DNA of 8,472 nt, taken from Verrucomicrobiota bacterium. Its GTDB lineage: Bacteria; Verrucomicrobiota; Verrucomicrobiia; Chthoniobacterales; UBA10450. The stretch is taken from contig QHOM01000166.1 of the NCBI GenBank assembly GCA_003218785.1, positions 1-8,472 of the forward strand, given 5' to 3'. The translations under genes and the position numbers were made by a program. Positions 1 through 5,952 of the stretch are shown here, piece by piece. Below the pieces are notes generated by a model. It was not told the origin of the DNA. It saw only the letters and a program-made list of their open reading frames with translations, and searched no databases. Position 1 is the first letter of the stretch; each line of letters starts with the position of its first letter.

Positions 1-1
1 A

Positions 2-520
2 TTCACGGATTGTCACCTGTCGATCCTGCCGATGAAAAATTGGCGGCGGAGAATGTGGTTCGATCAAACCGGTTTGCCTTGGGTGATGCCATCGCCCAAC
101 ATTCCGACACTCGACACGGCAACCGTGTATCCTGGAATGTGCTTATTGGAAGGGACAAACATTTCGGAAGGCCGAGGTACGACACGGCCGTTCGAAGTTT
201 TCGGAGCGCCGTTTATTGATGCGCAGGCGCTCTGTCGCGAGCTAAACCATCTGAAGCTGCCGGGTGTCTTCTTCCGCGAGAATTATTTCCAGCCGACTTT
301 TCACAAGTTCGCCGGAGATCTCTGCGGCGGCGCTCAACTGCACATACTCGATCGGGAAAAATTCCGGCCATTTCTGACCGGAGTCGAAATCATTAAATGC
401 ATTCGCAAGAATTACCCTGAGCAATTTCAATGGAAGCAACCCCCTTACGAATACGAATGGAAAAAACTTCCTATCGAAATCCTAATCGGCGGACCGATCG
501 ACTCGGTCTTTACCGACTAA
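2..520 (+). CDS. Exo-beta-N-acetylmuramidase NamZ / DUF1343 family, C-terminal part
   Basis: The frame is open from the first complete codon at base 2, so the start lies outside the window; 172 residues are visible. The signature block reads GLPWVMPSPNIPTLDTATVYP, then an EGTN-SEGRGTT-RPFE segment and GAPFID, which is the conserved core of DUF1343. Characterised members (NamZ) remove terminal N-acetylmuramic acid from peptidoglycan fragments and are usually exported; the signal peptide would be upstream. The protein ends soon after LPIEILIGG, where family members that I know usually continue for some 30-40 residues ending near a YLLY-like motif. Neither of the other two frames continues that tail past 520, so the C-terminus is short or lost. 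The gene overlaps the next one, which suggests translational coupling. The family call is firm; the exact substrate is inferred from the family. Confidence 0.88.
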   Translation, partial: FTDCHLSILPMKNWRRRMWFDQTGLPWVMPSPNIPTLDTATVYPGMCLLEGTNISEGRGTTRPFEVFGAPFIDAQALCRELNHLKLPGVFFRENYFQPTFHKFAGDLCGGAQLHILDREKFRPFLTGVEIIKCIRKNYPEQFQWKQPPYEYEWKKLPIEILIGGPIDSVFTD

Positions 521-1173
521 TCGCGAACATCGCAGGCCTTAGCATTGCGGCAGCGACTTGCCCAGAGCTTCGCGCAGACATTCCGTGGCCGGAAGTTGTG
601 CAGCGGCTGGCGTACGAAAACGAGAACCTGGCGCGCCGTCCTCAAGGGCACAGCGGCGAATATTTTGTCGTCTGCACGCTGTATTATACGCCCATGGAAT
701 CCGGTTTCACTTTTGAACGCGGCTTTGATGCAACGCCAGTCACAAAACCCGGACTGCATGGCCGAACGTATCCGCGCGATTTCCTTCGCTCAGTGAAAAA
801 GGAAGGGTTTGGCCGCATCGTGACGCCTGTTAGCGGGCATCATTACATTCGTTACAACGGCGGCGATTCATTCGCGTTTGCTTCACATCCCACAGGCGGG
901 GGCGGCGTCTTGGTCGCGGGCTATTCCGCCGCGGCAAAACTGGGCCAGAGCGGATTGCGTCACGGGGCAATCATTGAGACGGAGTCTCCAACGGTGCAAA
1001 AAGTCTTCGGCAGCACCCGATGGAAGATTATGGATACCGGAGGCGGTCTGCGGCGATGGCAAATGGACTGTTACTACGGCGAAGATGAGCCGCTCGGCCC
1101 AGGTAAATTTATGGGACGACCGCGTGCAACCACCTTTGAGTACGCTTACGCCAATGCGCGAATCATGAAGTAA
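457..1173 (+). CDS. Secreted 3D-domain (double-psi beta-barrel) protein, possible lytic transglycosylase
   Basis: The ATG at 457 gives 238 residues with a basic N-terminus (NRR, DR), a hydrophobic stretch LIANIAGLSIAAAT and a likely Sec cleavage after ELRA. An ATG at 430 adds nine residues; no ATG, GTG or TTG lies between 457 and the signal core. The C-terminus carries RWKIMDTGGG, then QMDCYYG and a closing aromatic strand (TTFEYAYA). This matches the 3D domain of MltA-like enzymes, in which conserved Asp residues sit in a double-psi beta-barrel and cleave glycan strands. The preceding YYTP may be the first strand of the same fold, with a long insert (about residues 80-185) that I cannot assign. 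The start overlaps the NamZ gene by 64 bases and the stop is one base from the Mut7-C start. A role in cell-wall turnover with NamZ is inferred from fold and context. Confidence 0.72.
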   Translation: MEKTSYRNPNRRTDRLGLYRLIANIAGLSIAAATCPELRADIPWPEVVQRLAYENENLARRPQGHSGEYFVVCTLYYTPMESGFTFERGFDATPVTKPGLHGRTYPRDFLRSVKKEGFGRIVTPVSGHHYIRYNGGDSFAFASHPTGGGGVLVAGYSAAAKLGQSGLRHGAIIETESPTVQKVFGSTRWKIMDTGGGLRRWQMDCYYGEDEPLGPGKFMGRPRATTFEYAYANARIMK

Positions 1174-1174
1174 C

Positions 1175-1924
1175 GTGAAGCGGTTCACACTCCGGCTCAA
1201 TTTCCATGGTGATCTTACTTTTTTCCTGGGCCGCAAAACGCGCGTCGAAATCATCGAGCGCAGTCTTAGCGAAAAAACGTCGGTGAAAGATGTGGTCGAG
1301 TCGTGCGGTGTCCCACATCCCGAAGTCGATTTAATCTTGGTTGACCGGCGGCCCGTCAAATTTGATTATGCGCTCGAACGGGACGCAGATATTGAAGTAT
1401 ATCCGGTGCAATCGGCGTGCACGTATGTCGAGAAAGATCGATTGCAAACGACCGGCGCTAAATGCTTTGTCGCAGATGGGCATCTTGGCAAACTTACACG
1501 CAACCTCCGCCTGCTCGGTTTCGATGTCGCTTATGATCCCAAAGCGCAAGATCGGCATTTACTCGGCGTAATGGAAAGCGAAAACCGGGCGCTTCTGACG
1601 CGCGACCGGCGCCTGCTTATGCATGCGGTTGTAAAAGCCGGCTATTGCCCGCGTTCGCAAGATGCTAATGAGCAAACCATCGAGGTGATCCGTCGTTTTG
1701 ATCTTTTCCGCTCGATTACTCCCTTCACGCGCTGTCTTCGTTGTAATGCGCCGCTTCAAAAAGTCCGCAAAGCTGATGTGATTAACAAGCTCGAACCGCT
1801 TACCAAAATCTATTACAAGGATTTCCGGCGTTGCGCTGGCTGCGGCCAAATTTACTGGGCCGGATCGCATTTCTCGAAACTCCAGAAACGTCTCGACGAA
1901 ATACGTGCCAATTTTAACGACTGA
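1175..1924 (+). CDS. Mut7-C RNase with N-terminal ubiquitin-like (MoaD/ThiS-like) domain
   Basis: A GTG start lies one base after the previous TAA; the homologous N-terminal domain begins at once, so no later start fits. Residues 1-80 (RLNFHGDL..., ending IEVYPVQS) form the Mut7-C ubiquitin-like domain. Residues 96-250 are the Mut7-C PIN-fold RNase domain (DUF82): CFVADGHLGKLTRNLRLLGF with putative catalytic Asp101, then LLTRDRRLL with Asp144. A zinc ribbon follows, CLRC at 187-190 and CAGC at 220-223, ending in QIYWAGSH. The 249-residue length and domain order are typical of this two-domain family. There is no signal peptide, so it should act in the cytosol on RNA; a specific substrate is not known to me. 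It is probably co-transcribed with the two genes upstream, although no functional link to peptidoglycan is evident. Confidence 0.9.
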   Translation: MKRFTLRLNFHGDLTFFLGRKTRVEIIERSLSEKTSVKDVVESCGVPHPEVDLILVDRRPVKFDYALERDADIEVYPVQSACTYVEKDRLQTTGAKCFVADGHLGKLTRNLRLLGFDVAYDPKAQDRHLLGVMESENRALLTRDRRLLMHAVVKAGYCPRSQDANEQTIEVIRRFDLFRSITPFTRCLRCNAPLQKVRKADVINKLEPLTKIYYKDFRRCAGCGQIYWAGSHFSKLQKRLDEIRANFND

Positions 1925-1991
1925 GCGAACTGTTGCCTCGGAACTCTTCTAGGCAAGCCGCGATTCAATCGTATTGTCGCCGATTGCGAAA

Positions 1992-3113
1992 ATGAAATCC
2001 GCATGTCGCCGCGCTCTGCTCCTGACGGTTTCAATTAGCGTCCAACTCGCCACTGCGGCGCGGGCTTACGGCCCGCTGGGGCATGAGATCGTTGGTGGGA
2101 TTGCAGACGAGCGACTGGCGAACACGCCGACCGCAACGAAGGTCAGGATGCTGCTCGACGGACTTACTTTGGAGAAAGCAGCTGTGATCGCAGATGAAAT
2201 CAAAGGCTGGGACAAAAAGGGAGTGGACGATCCAAGATCGTTCCGTTATTCCGCCTATCGTAAAATTGACAAACAACTCCGCGATTTCTGGCGGGCAAAT
2301 CCGCCAATGCACGACACCAATCCAAGTGCGCCTTCGCATCATTGGTTTCATTACACCGACGTCCCCGTCACGCCGCCTCAAAGATATCGTGACGGCAATG
2401 CCGGCCGCAGCAGATGGGACATCGTGCATATGATTCCCTACTGTATCGAGGTTGTGCGAGGACGAGTTTCGGAACAAAACGAGCGAAAGATCACAAAGGC
2501 GGTTGCGCTCATTCTGCTCGCCCATTACGTCGCGGACATTCATCAGCCGCTGCACGTCGGCACCGAGTACTTCGATGCGCAGGGTCGGGTGGCTGATCCC
2601 GACAAAGACAAATCAGCGCTGGCAGACGAAGGCGGAAATACGTTTACACTGGAGCTAAGCGACGAGCCGCAGCGGCGTCGCGGTGTACATAAGAAAAAAC
2701 TTCACGGTTTTTGGGACTATGACGCTGTAAATACCCTGTTCCCAGAGGTGCCGGGCACTCTGCGAAAAAGCGAAATTCAGGCGCAGATCGCGCCGCTAAA
2801 AAAACAGCTGGTTCACGAGATGGCAACACATGAACCAAAGAACTGGCGGATGCCGGCGAACATGGACATCGAGAATTACCCGGAAGCCTGGGCGGATGAG
2901 ATTTTGCCGATTGCGCGCGAGGCGCATGAGCGGTTGCAATTCGTGAATGTTCATCCGGAACAAGAAGAAGGTCGTGTGGTCACGGCCGGCGAGGCGGACG
3001 AAAAGCCTCAGCCGGATCGCATTAGTTACCGCGGGTGGGCAGCGGGTATTGTCCGAGAAGAACTGCACAAGGCCGGCTGGCGACTTGCCGATTTGCTGCA
3101 AAAAATCTTGTAA
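1992..3113 (+). CDS. Secreted S1/P1-type zinc nuclease
   Basis: I chose the ATG at 1992 (373 residues) over an upstream TTG at 1974 because it gives a clean signal peptide: basic start, hydrophobic LLLTVSISVQLATA, cleavage after ARA at residue 25. The mature chain begins YGPLGHEIVGGIA, matching the family's W-G-x-x-G-H start. Other zinc-site motifs are present: ADEI (66-69), HHWFHYTDVP (116-125), LLAHYVADIHQPLHVG (175-190), DEGGN (212-216) and LHGFWD (237-242). Family members use a three-zinc cluster to cut single-stranded DNA and RNA and to release 3'-phosphates, outside the cytoplasm; nutrient or phosphate scavenging is likely. The mature N-terminal residue is Tyr instead of the usual Trp. 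At about 348 mature residues it is longer than the common 260-300, with a charged C-terminal region after residue 320. It lies 67 bases after the Mut7-C gene on the same strand. Confidence 0.9.
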   Translation: MKSACRRALLLTVSISVQLATAARAYGPLGHEIVGGIADERLANTPTATKVRMLLDGLTLEKAAVIADEIKGWDKKGVDDPRSFRYSAYRKIDKQLRDFWRANPPMHDTNPSAPSHHWFHYTDVPVTPPQRYRDGNAGRSRWDIVHMIPYCIEVVRGRVSEQNERKITKAVALILLAHYVADIHQPLHVGTEYFDAQGRVADPDKDKSALADEGGNTFTLELSDEPQRRRGVHKKKLHGFWDYDAVNTLFPEVPGTLRKSEIQAQIAPLKKQLVHEMATHEPKNWRMPANMDIENYPEAWADEILPIAREAHERLQFVNVHPEQEEGRVVTAGEADEKPQPDRISYRGWAAGIVREELHKAGWRLADLLQKIL

Positions 3114-3176
3114 ACGATCTGTGCCGACCGGCAGCAGTGTCGCCTCCCTGCCAGGCGCGCCCGGATTGAACAGTAA

Positions 3177-3205
3177 GAGATGCCTCGACTCCGCTCGACA
3201 TAACA
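3177..3205. repeat. Probable dispersed intergenic repeat (TCGA palindrome)
   Basis: The spacer between the nuclease gene and small gene A holds TGCCTCGACTCCGCTCGACA, with TCGA at 3185-3188 and 3195-3198 forming an imperfect palindrome. Very similar strings recur in intergenic DNA of many environmental bacterial genomes and give spurious translations containing VERSR; that is from memory and not searched. It occurs once in this window. No terminator-like U tract follows it on either strand. Confidence 0.4.
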
Positions 3206-3222
3206 AGCGGTAAGTAGAGCGA

Positions 3223-3550
3223 CGCGATCAGGTCTCGGTTTTCTTCGCGTTCGCCGACTTTTTGCGCTGTGCTTTGAGTTGAGCAAACTGCTCCGCGGAA
3301 AGAATGCCTTTCGCCTGTTTGAGGAACGTTCTCCTACTCTCCTTTGTGCAGCCTGCCTTCATGCATTCGGCCTGCCACGCTTGGATTTTCGTCTTTTGAT
3401 CGGGTGTGAGATTCAGTGTGGTCAAATCAACGCATGCCGTTTTATCCGTGTTCGACACGCCTTTGACGCAACATGCCTTGTCTCCTGCAAACGCGCTGGA
3501 TGCCATCAGCATCGCAGCCGCAACTAGAGCTGTAGTGGTAATTTTGATCA
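3223..3550. repeat. Duplicated 328-base segment, copy A (partner at 7396-7723)
   Basis: This segment matches 7396-7723 without gaps, with 11 mismatches by eye. It begins at CGCGATCAGG, just outside the stop codon of the small gene, and ends one base inside its start codon. A weaker match (ATG-x-TGAGACA) continues for about 20 bases upstream of the gene. No terminal inverted repeats or target-site duplications are visible at the edges. Confidence 0.9.
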
Positions 3551-3551
3551 C
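3228..3551 (-). CDS. Small exported cysteine-containing Spy/CpxP-like protein, copy A
   Basis: A GTG start at 3551 gives 107 residues. The first 22 (MIKITTTALVAAAMLMASSAFA) form a textbook Sec signal peptide, leaving a mature chain of about 85 residues that starts GDKACC. Two LTxxQ-like helices, LTPDQKTKI (49-57) and LSAEQFAQL (84-92), resemble the paired motifs of Spy/CpxP periplasmic proteins; the tail is lysine-rich. Cysteines are at 27, 28, 40, 63 and 68, an odd number, while copy B has a sixth at 96. A metal-binding, redox-linked or chaperone role is possible but unproven. Copy B has ATG where this gene has GTG. No clear Shine-Dalgarno site or terminator is visible here. It lies downstream of the glycosyltransferase gene on the same strand, separated by a hairpin-rich spacer of 233 bases. 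Confidence 0.82.
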   Translation of the reverse strand: MIKITTTALVAAAMLMASSAFAGDKACCVKGVSNTDKTACVDLTTLNLTPDQKTKIQAWQAECMKAGCTKESRRTFLKQAKGILSAEQFAQLKAQRKKSANAKKTET

Positions 3552-3619
3552 GGTAAAATGCTGAGACAGGCGCGATGCAAGAACTGTTTAATTTGTATTC
3601 GTCGATGATCCGTCTTTGT

Positions 3620-3637
3620 CATTCTAACCTCAGAATG
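3620..3637. other. Hairpin upstream of small gene A
   Basis: CATTCT (3620-3625) and AGAATG (3632-3637) form a perfect 6-bp stem around a 6-base loop. It lies about 70 bases upstream of the GTG of copy A, in the spacer between this gene and the glycosyltransferase. It could be an operator-like site or part of a leader; no U tract follows on the minus strand. Copy B lacks it. Confidence 0.35.
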
Positions 3638-3661
3638 GGAAAAAGCTGATGGCGAAGGCGA

Positions 3662-3682
3662 ACCAAGCTTGAATTGCTTGGT
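3662..3682. other. Hairpin in the glycosyltransferase 3' spacer
   Basis: ACCAAGC (3662-3668) and GCTTGGT (3676-3682) are perfect 7-base complements around a 7-base loop. It is the second of four stem-loops in the 3552-3784 spacer. Its function is unknown; transcript-end protection or termination for the minus-strand gene ending at 3785 is possible. Confidence 0.4.
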
Positions 3683-3708
3683 AGAAATGCCCCCGTTAGA
3701 ACCAAGGA

Positions 3709-3757
3709 ACGACGGCTGCTTAGCAGGTCGTGTCCCTGGACGGCTAGGAAGCCGTCC
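3709..3757. repeat. Tandem palindromes with ACGGCT core downstream of the glycosyltransferase
   Basis: Two stem-loops lie back to back. The first pairs ACGAC (3709-3713) with GTCGT (3727-3731) and, inside, CTGC (3716-3719) with GCAG (3723-3726). The second pairs GGACGGCT (3738-3745) with AGCCGTCC (3750-3757), a perfect 8-bp stem with an AGGA loop. They start 28 bases beyond the minus-strand stop at 3785, a position that suits a transcript end, but no U tract follows. The stems resemble REP-type dispersed palindromes; a related core recurs at 6692-6699. Confidence 0.5.
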
Positions 3758-3784
3758 CTCCTTGATACAGATCTCTTCGTGCCG

Positions 3785-5683
3785 CTACCTATGCGAGCTT
3801 AACTGCGCCTGCGCGCGGCGCAGATTGTCGGCTACGCCTTTCAAGTCGGGCTTGAGGCGCAGCGCTGCCTCAAACTCCGGAATACTTTCTCGCGCCTTTC
3901 CAGAGGCGAGCAGGGCCAACCCCAGATTGTTATGGGCCATGGCGCCGCTGGGATTTAACCGCAGAGCCTCGTGAAGTTGGTCAATGGCCTCTGGAATTCT
4001 GCCCAACCGCGCCAGCGCATTTCCGAGATAGGTTCGGATTTCTGGATCTTTAGGTGCCAACTCTGAGGCGCGGCGCCATTCGTCGCATGCTGCCTCATTG
4101 CGGTTCTGTTTCCATAATGCCAGAGCCAACTGTACGTGCGCTTGCAGCGCATCCGGCTGCGAACGAATTGCCGCTTGGAAATACTCGATGGCTTCCGGCG
4201 GCCGGCCTTGGAGCGATCGGACGACGGCCATGTTGAACAGGCCCTCGTAGAAATCCGGCTGGATTTGCAGAACTTTCTCAAAATGCGCTGCGGCGTCATC
4301 GTACCTGCCGCTCTTAGCCATAGCAACTCCCAGATAGTATTCCGCCGGTTGATTAAGTGGAGTCACTTCGAGCGCGTGATCAAGCAAAGTGAAGCTGTCA
4401 CTCCAGCGCCGAATCTGCGCGTTCGTAAGGATAGCAAGAATCAGTAGCGCCCCGCCAGTTATTCCTGCGCTGAGCGATGACGCAACACGCCAGCTCTTGG
4501 CGATGTCCGCTAGTCCAAACGCTAATGCAATGAACAGACCGATCGACGGAACATAGAAGTAGCGGTCTGCCATGGCTTGCCCGCCAACCTGAACGAATCC
4601 TATAACCGGAACCAATGTCCCCACAAACCAAAGCCAGCCTACGATGAGGTACGGCCGGGTTCTCCTTTGAAAAAGGCACAATGCCGTGATTCCAACCAGC
4701 AGGAAGACTGCGCCGATGACCTGCCAGTCCGGTATGCCCGCCAGCGGAAATGCATAATAGACGGCCAGATCGTGCGGCCAGAACGTGAGCAGTACATAGT
4801 TTGCATATGACACAAGCGCGTTCGACAGCCGCAGCGCAGCATCAGCCTCTGTAAATGTACGCACGGCGCCTCCGCGAGATTGCGCGACGGATGTGATCAC
4901 CGCGGACGCCGCCACAAGAGCAAACAACGGGATTTTTTCGACCACTAGACCACGGAGTACTGACCTCTGACGTCTGACTTCTGATCTCTGAAATCGGCGC
5001 AACGGCCAGTAATCGAGCAATAACATCACGAAAGGCCAGGTTACCACCATCGGTTTGGCCATCAGTCCCAGCGCAAGCGCCACACCAGTCCAGGCGTACC
5101 ACCTGCGCGACTGCGTCTCGGTATATCGCGTGTAGGCGATTAGCGAAAGCAGGCCGAAAAGGGTCGAGAGCGTATCTTTACGTTCAGCCGCCCAAGCGAC
5201 TGACTCGACGTGCAACGGATGAAGCGCGAACAACGCCGCGATCAATGCACTCGGCCACCGCGCACGCGTTGTCCGCCGCAGAAAGTAGAAGACAAGCAAC
5301 GTGTTTGCCGTATGCATCAGCGCGTTAACAAGCAGATGACCACCTGCCCTCAACCCGAAGAGTTGGCTGTCGATCATGTGTGCGATCCACGTGAGCGGAT
5401 GCCAGTTTGCCTGGTAAAAAGTGGTGAACGCCCACGCGAGTCCGGTGAGCGTAACGCCACGATTCACGATCGGGTTCTCCTTGATATACGAGTCGTCATC
5501 TAGAGCGATGAACTGGTGCCCGCTCACCTGCGCATAAATTCCAAACGTGATTGCCGCTAGCCCGGCCAGGATGAGAAGATCGGGTCGCCCGAATCTTGTA
5601 ACTTGGCCAAGCGGCGCGGCGGCGCGTCTATTCGCCGCAGTAACGCGAGCAATTTTTCCCTTTCGCGCGGTTCGTTTAGCCAT
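3785..5683 (-). CDS. TMTC-like GT-C membrane glycosyltransferase with C-terminal TPRs
   Basis: The 632-residue protein has a basic cytoplasmic tail (1-33), a first membrane segment at about 34-52 and the acidic DDDSYI motif at 62-67, the likely GT-C catalytic loop. It continues with NWHPLTWIAHMIDSQLFG (93-110), HPLHVESVAWAAERKDTLST (155-174) and LMAKPM...LLLDYWPL (207-228), all hallmarks of this family. Further membrane segments follow to about 420. Five TPRs then run at about 446-479, 480-513, 514-547, 548-581 and 582-615. Relatives transfer sugar from a lipid carrier to extracytoplasmic protein; the eukaryotic TMTCs are O-mannosyltransferases. The acceptor here is unknown. A cytoplasmic loop (231-241) is encoded by a heptanucleotide repeat. 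The ATG at 5683 is the natural start and the stop is TAG. Mapping onto enzyme activity is inferred. Confidence 0.88.
   Translation of the reverse strand: MAKRTARKGKIARVTAANRRAAAPLGQVTRFGRPDLLILAGLAAITFGIYAQVSGHQFIALDDDSYIKENPIVNRGVTLTGLAWAFTTFYQANWHPLTWIAHMIDSQLFGLRAGGHLLVNALMHTANTLLVFYFLRRTTRARWPSALIAALFALHPLHVESVAWAAERKDTLSTLFGLLSLIAYTRYTETQSRRWYAWTGVALALGLMAKPMVVTWPFVMLLLDYWPLRRFQRSEVRRQRSVLRGLVVEKIPLFALVAASAVITSVAQSRGGAVRTFTEADAALRLSNALVSYANYVLLTFWPHDLAVYYAFPLAGIPDWQVIGAVFLLVGITALCLFQRRTRPYLIVGWLWFVGTLVPVIGFVQVGGQAMADRYFYVPSIGLFIALAFGLADIAKSWRVASSLSAGITGGALLILAILTNAQIRRWSDSFTLLDHALEVTPLNQPAEYYLGVAMAKSGRYDDAAAHFEKVLQIQPDFYEGLFNMAVVRSLQGRPPEAIEYFQAAIRSQPDALQAHVQLALALWKQNRNEAACDEWRRASELAPKDPEIRTYLGNALARLGRIPEAIDQLHEALRLNPSGAMAHNNLGLALLASGKARESIPEFEAALRLKPDLKGVADNLRRAQAQLSSHR
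4961..4993. repeat. Imperfect heptanucleotide tandem repeat (TCTGACN) inside the glycosyltransferase gene
   Basis: Units with a 7-base period: TGACC (4961-4965, partial), TCTGACG (4966-4972), TCTGACT (4973-4979), TCTGATC (4980-4986) and TCTGAAA (4987-4993). On the coding strand it is read as FQRSEVRRQRS, residues 231-241, right after the conserved DYWPLRR and in a predicted cytoplasmic loop. Three units equal 21 bases, so gain or loss of fewer units would shift the frame. Confidence 0.8.
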
Positions 5684-5952
5684 GGCTGTTTGCGAGACTA
5701 CGGCACGATGAGCCGCACACTATCCGAACCCGCGTGTCCCTCCCTAATCAATTAATAGCAAGTCTTTTTCTGGAATTCTTTAGAGAGTCTGTCGATTTCC
5801 GATCTTTCTTCGCGATGCGCCCTATCCGTGATCCTCGCCACACAGCACGGTGGCGATCGGAAATTGCATGGCGTCTCGCGAACGTAAATGAGTCTTTCTT
5901 CGCTCCCGTCGTGGTAGCGATTAGAGGCGGCTTAACGCGTTGCGAATGCGGC
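5684..5952. other. Gene-free stretch with nested inverted repeat
   Basis: This 269-base region separates the start of the glycosyltransferase gene from the end of the broken SBBP gene. Both strands have short open frames but none shows a recognisable family or a start signal. ATTTCCGATC (5795-5804) is the exact reverse complement of GATCGGAAAT (5855-5864). Inside lies CGCCAC (5836-5841) against GTGGCG (5850-5855); one base is shared, so inner and outer stems partly compete. TCTTTCTTCGC occurs at 5803-5813 and 5893-5903, exactly 90 bases apart. It may be a non-coding remnant, a structured leader for the minus-strand gene at 5683, or an unrecognised repeat element. Confidence 0.4.

Noticed and set aside
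883..1359. Long minus-strand frame of 158 codons
   Set aside because: It lies opposite the 3D-domain and Mut7-C genes, both of which have strong family motifs; composition is shadow-like.
2031..2555. Minus-strand frame of 174 codons opposite the S1/P1 nuclease
   Set aside because: The plus strand has an unambiguous nuclease with signal peptide; the antisense frame has no domain signal.
3114..3140. Terminator for the nuclease gene at TGCCG-AC-CGGCA
   Set aside because: The palindrome (near 3122-3133) has a two-base loop and no T tract after it; too weak to call.
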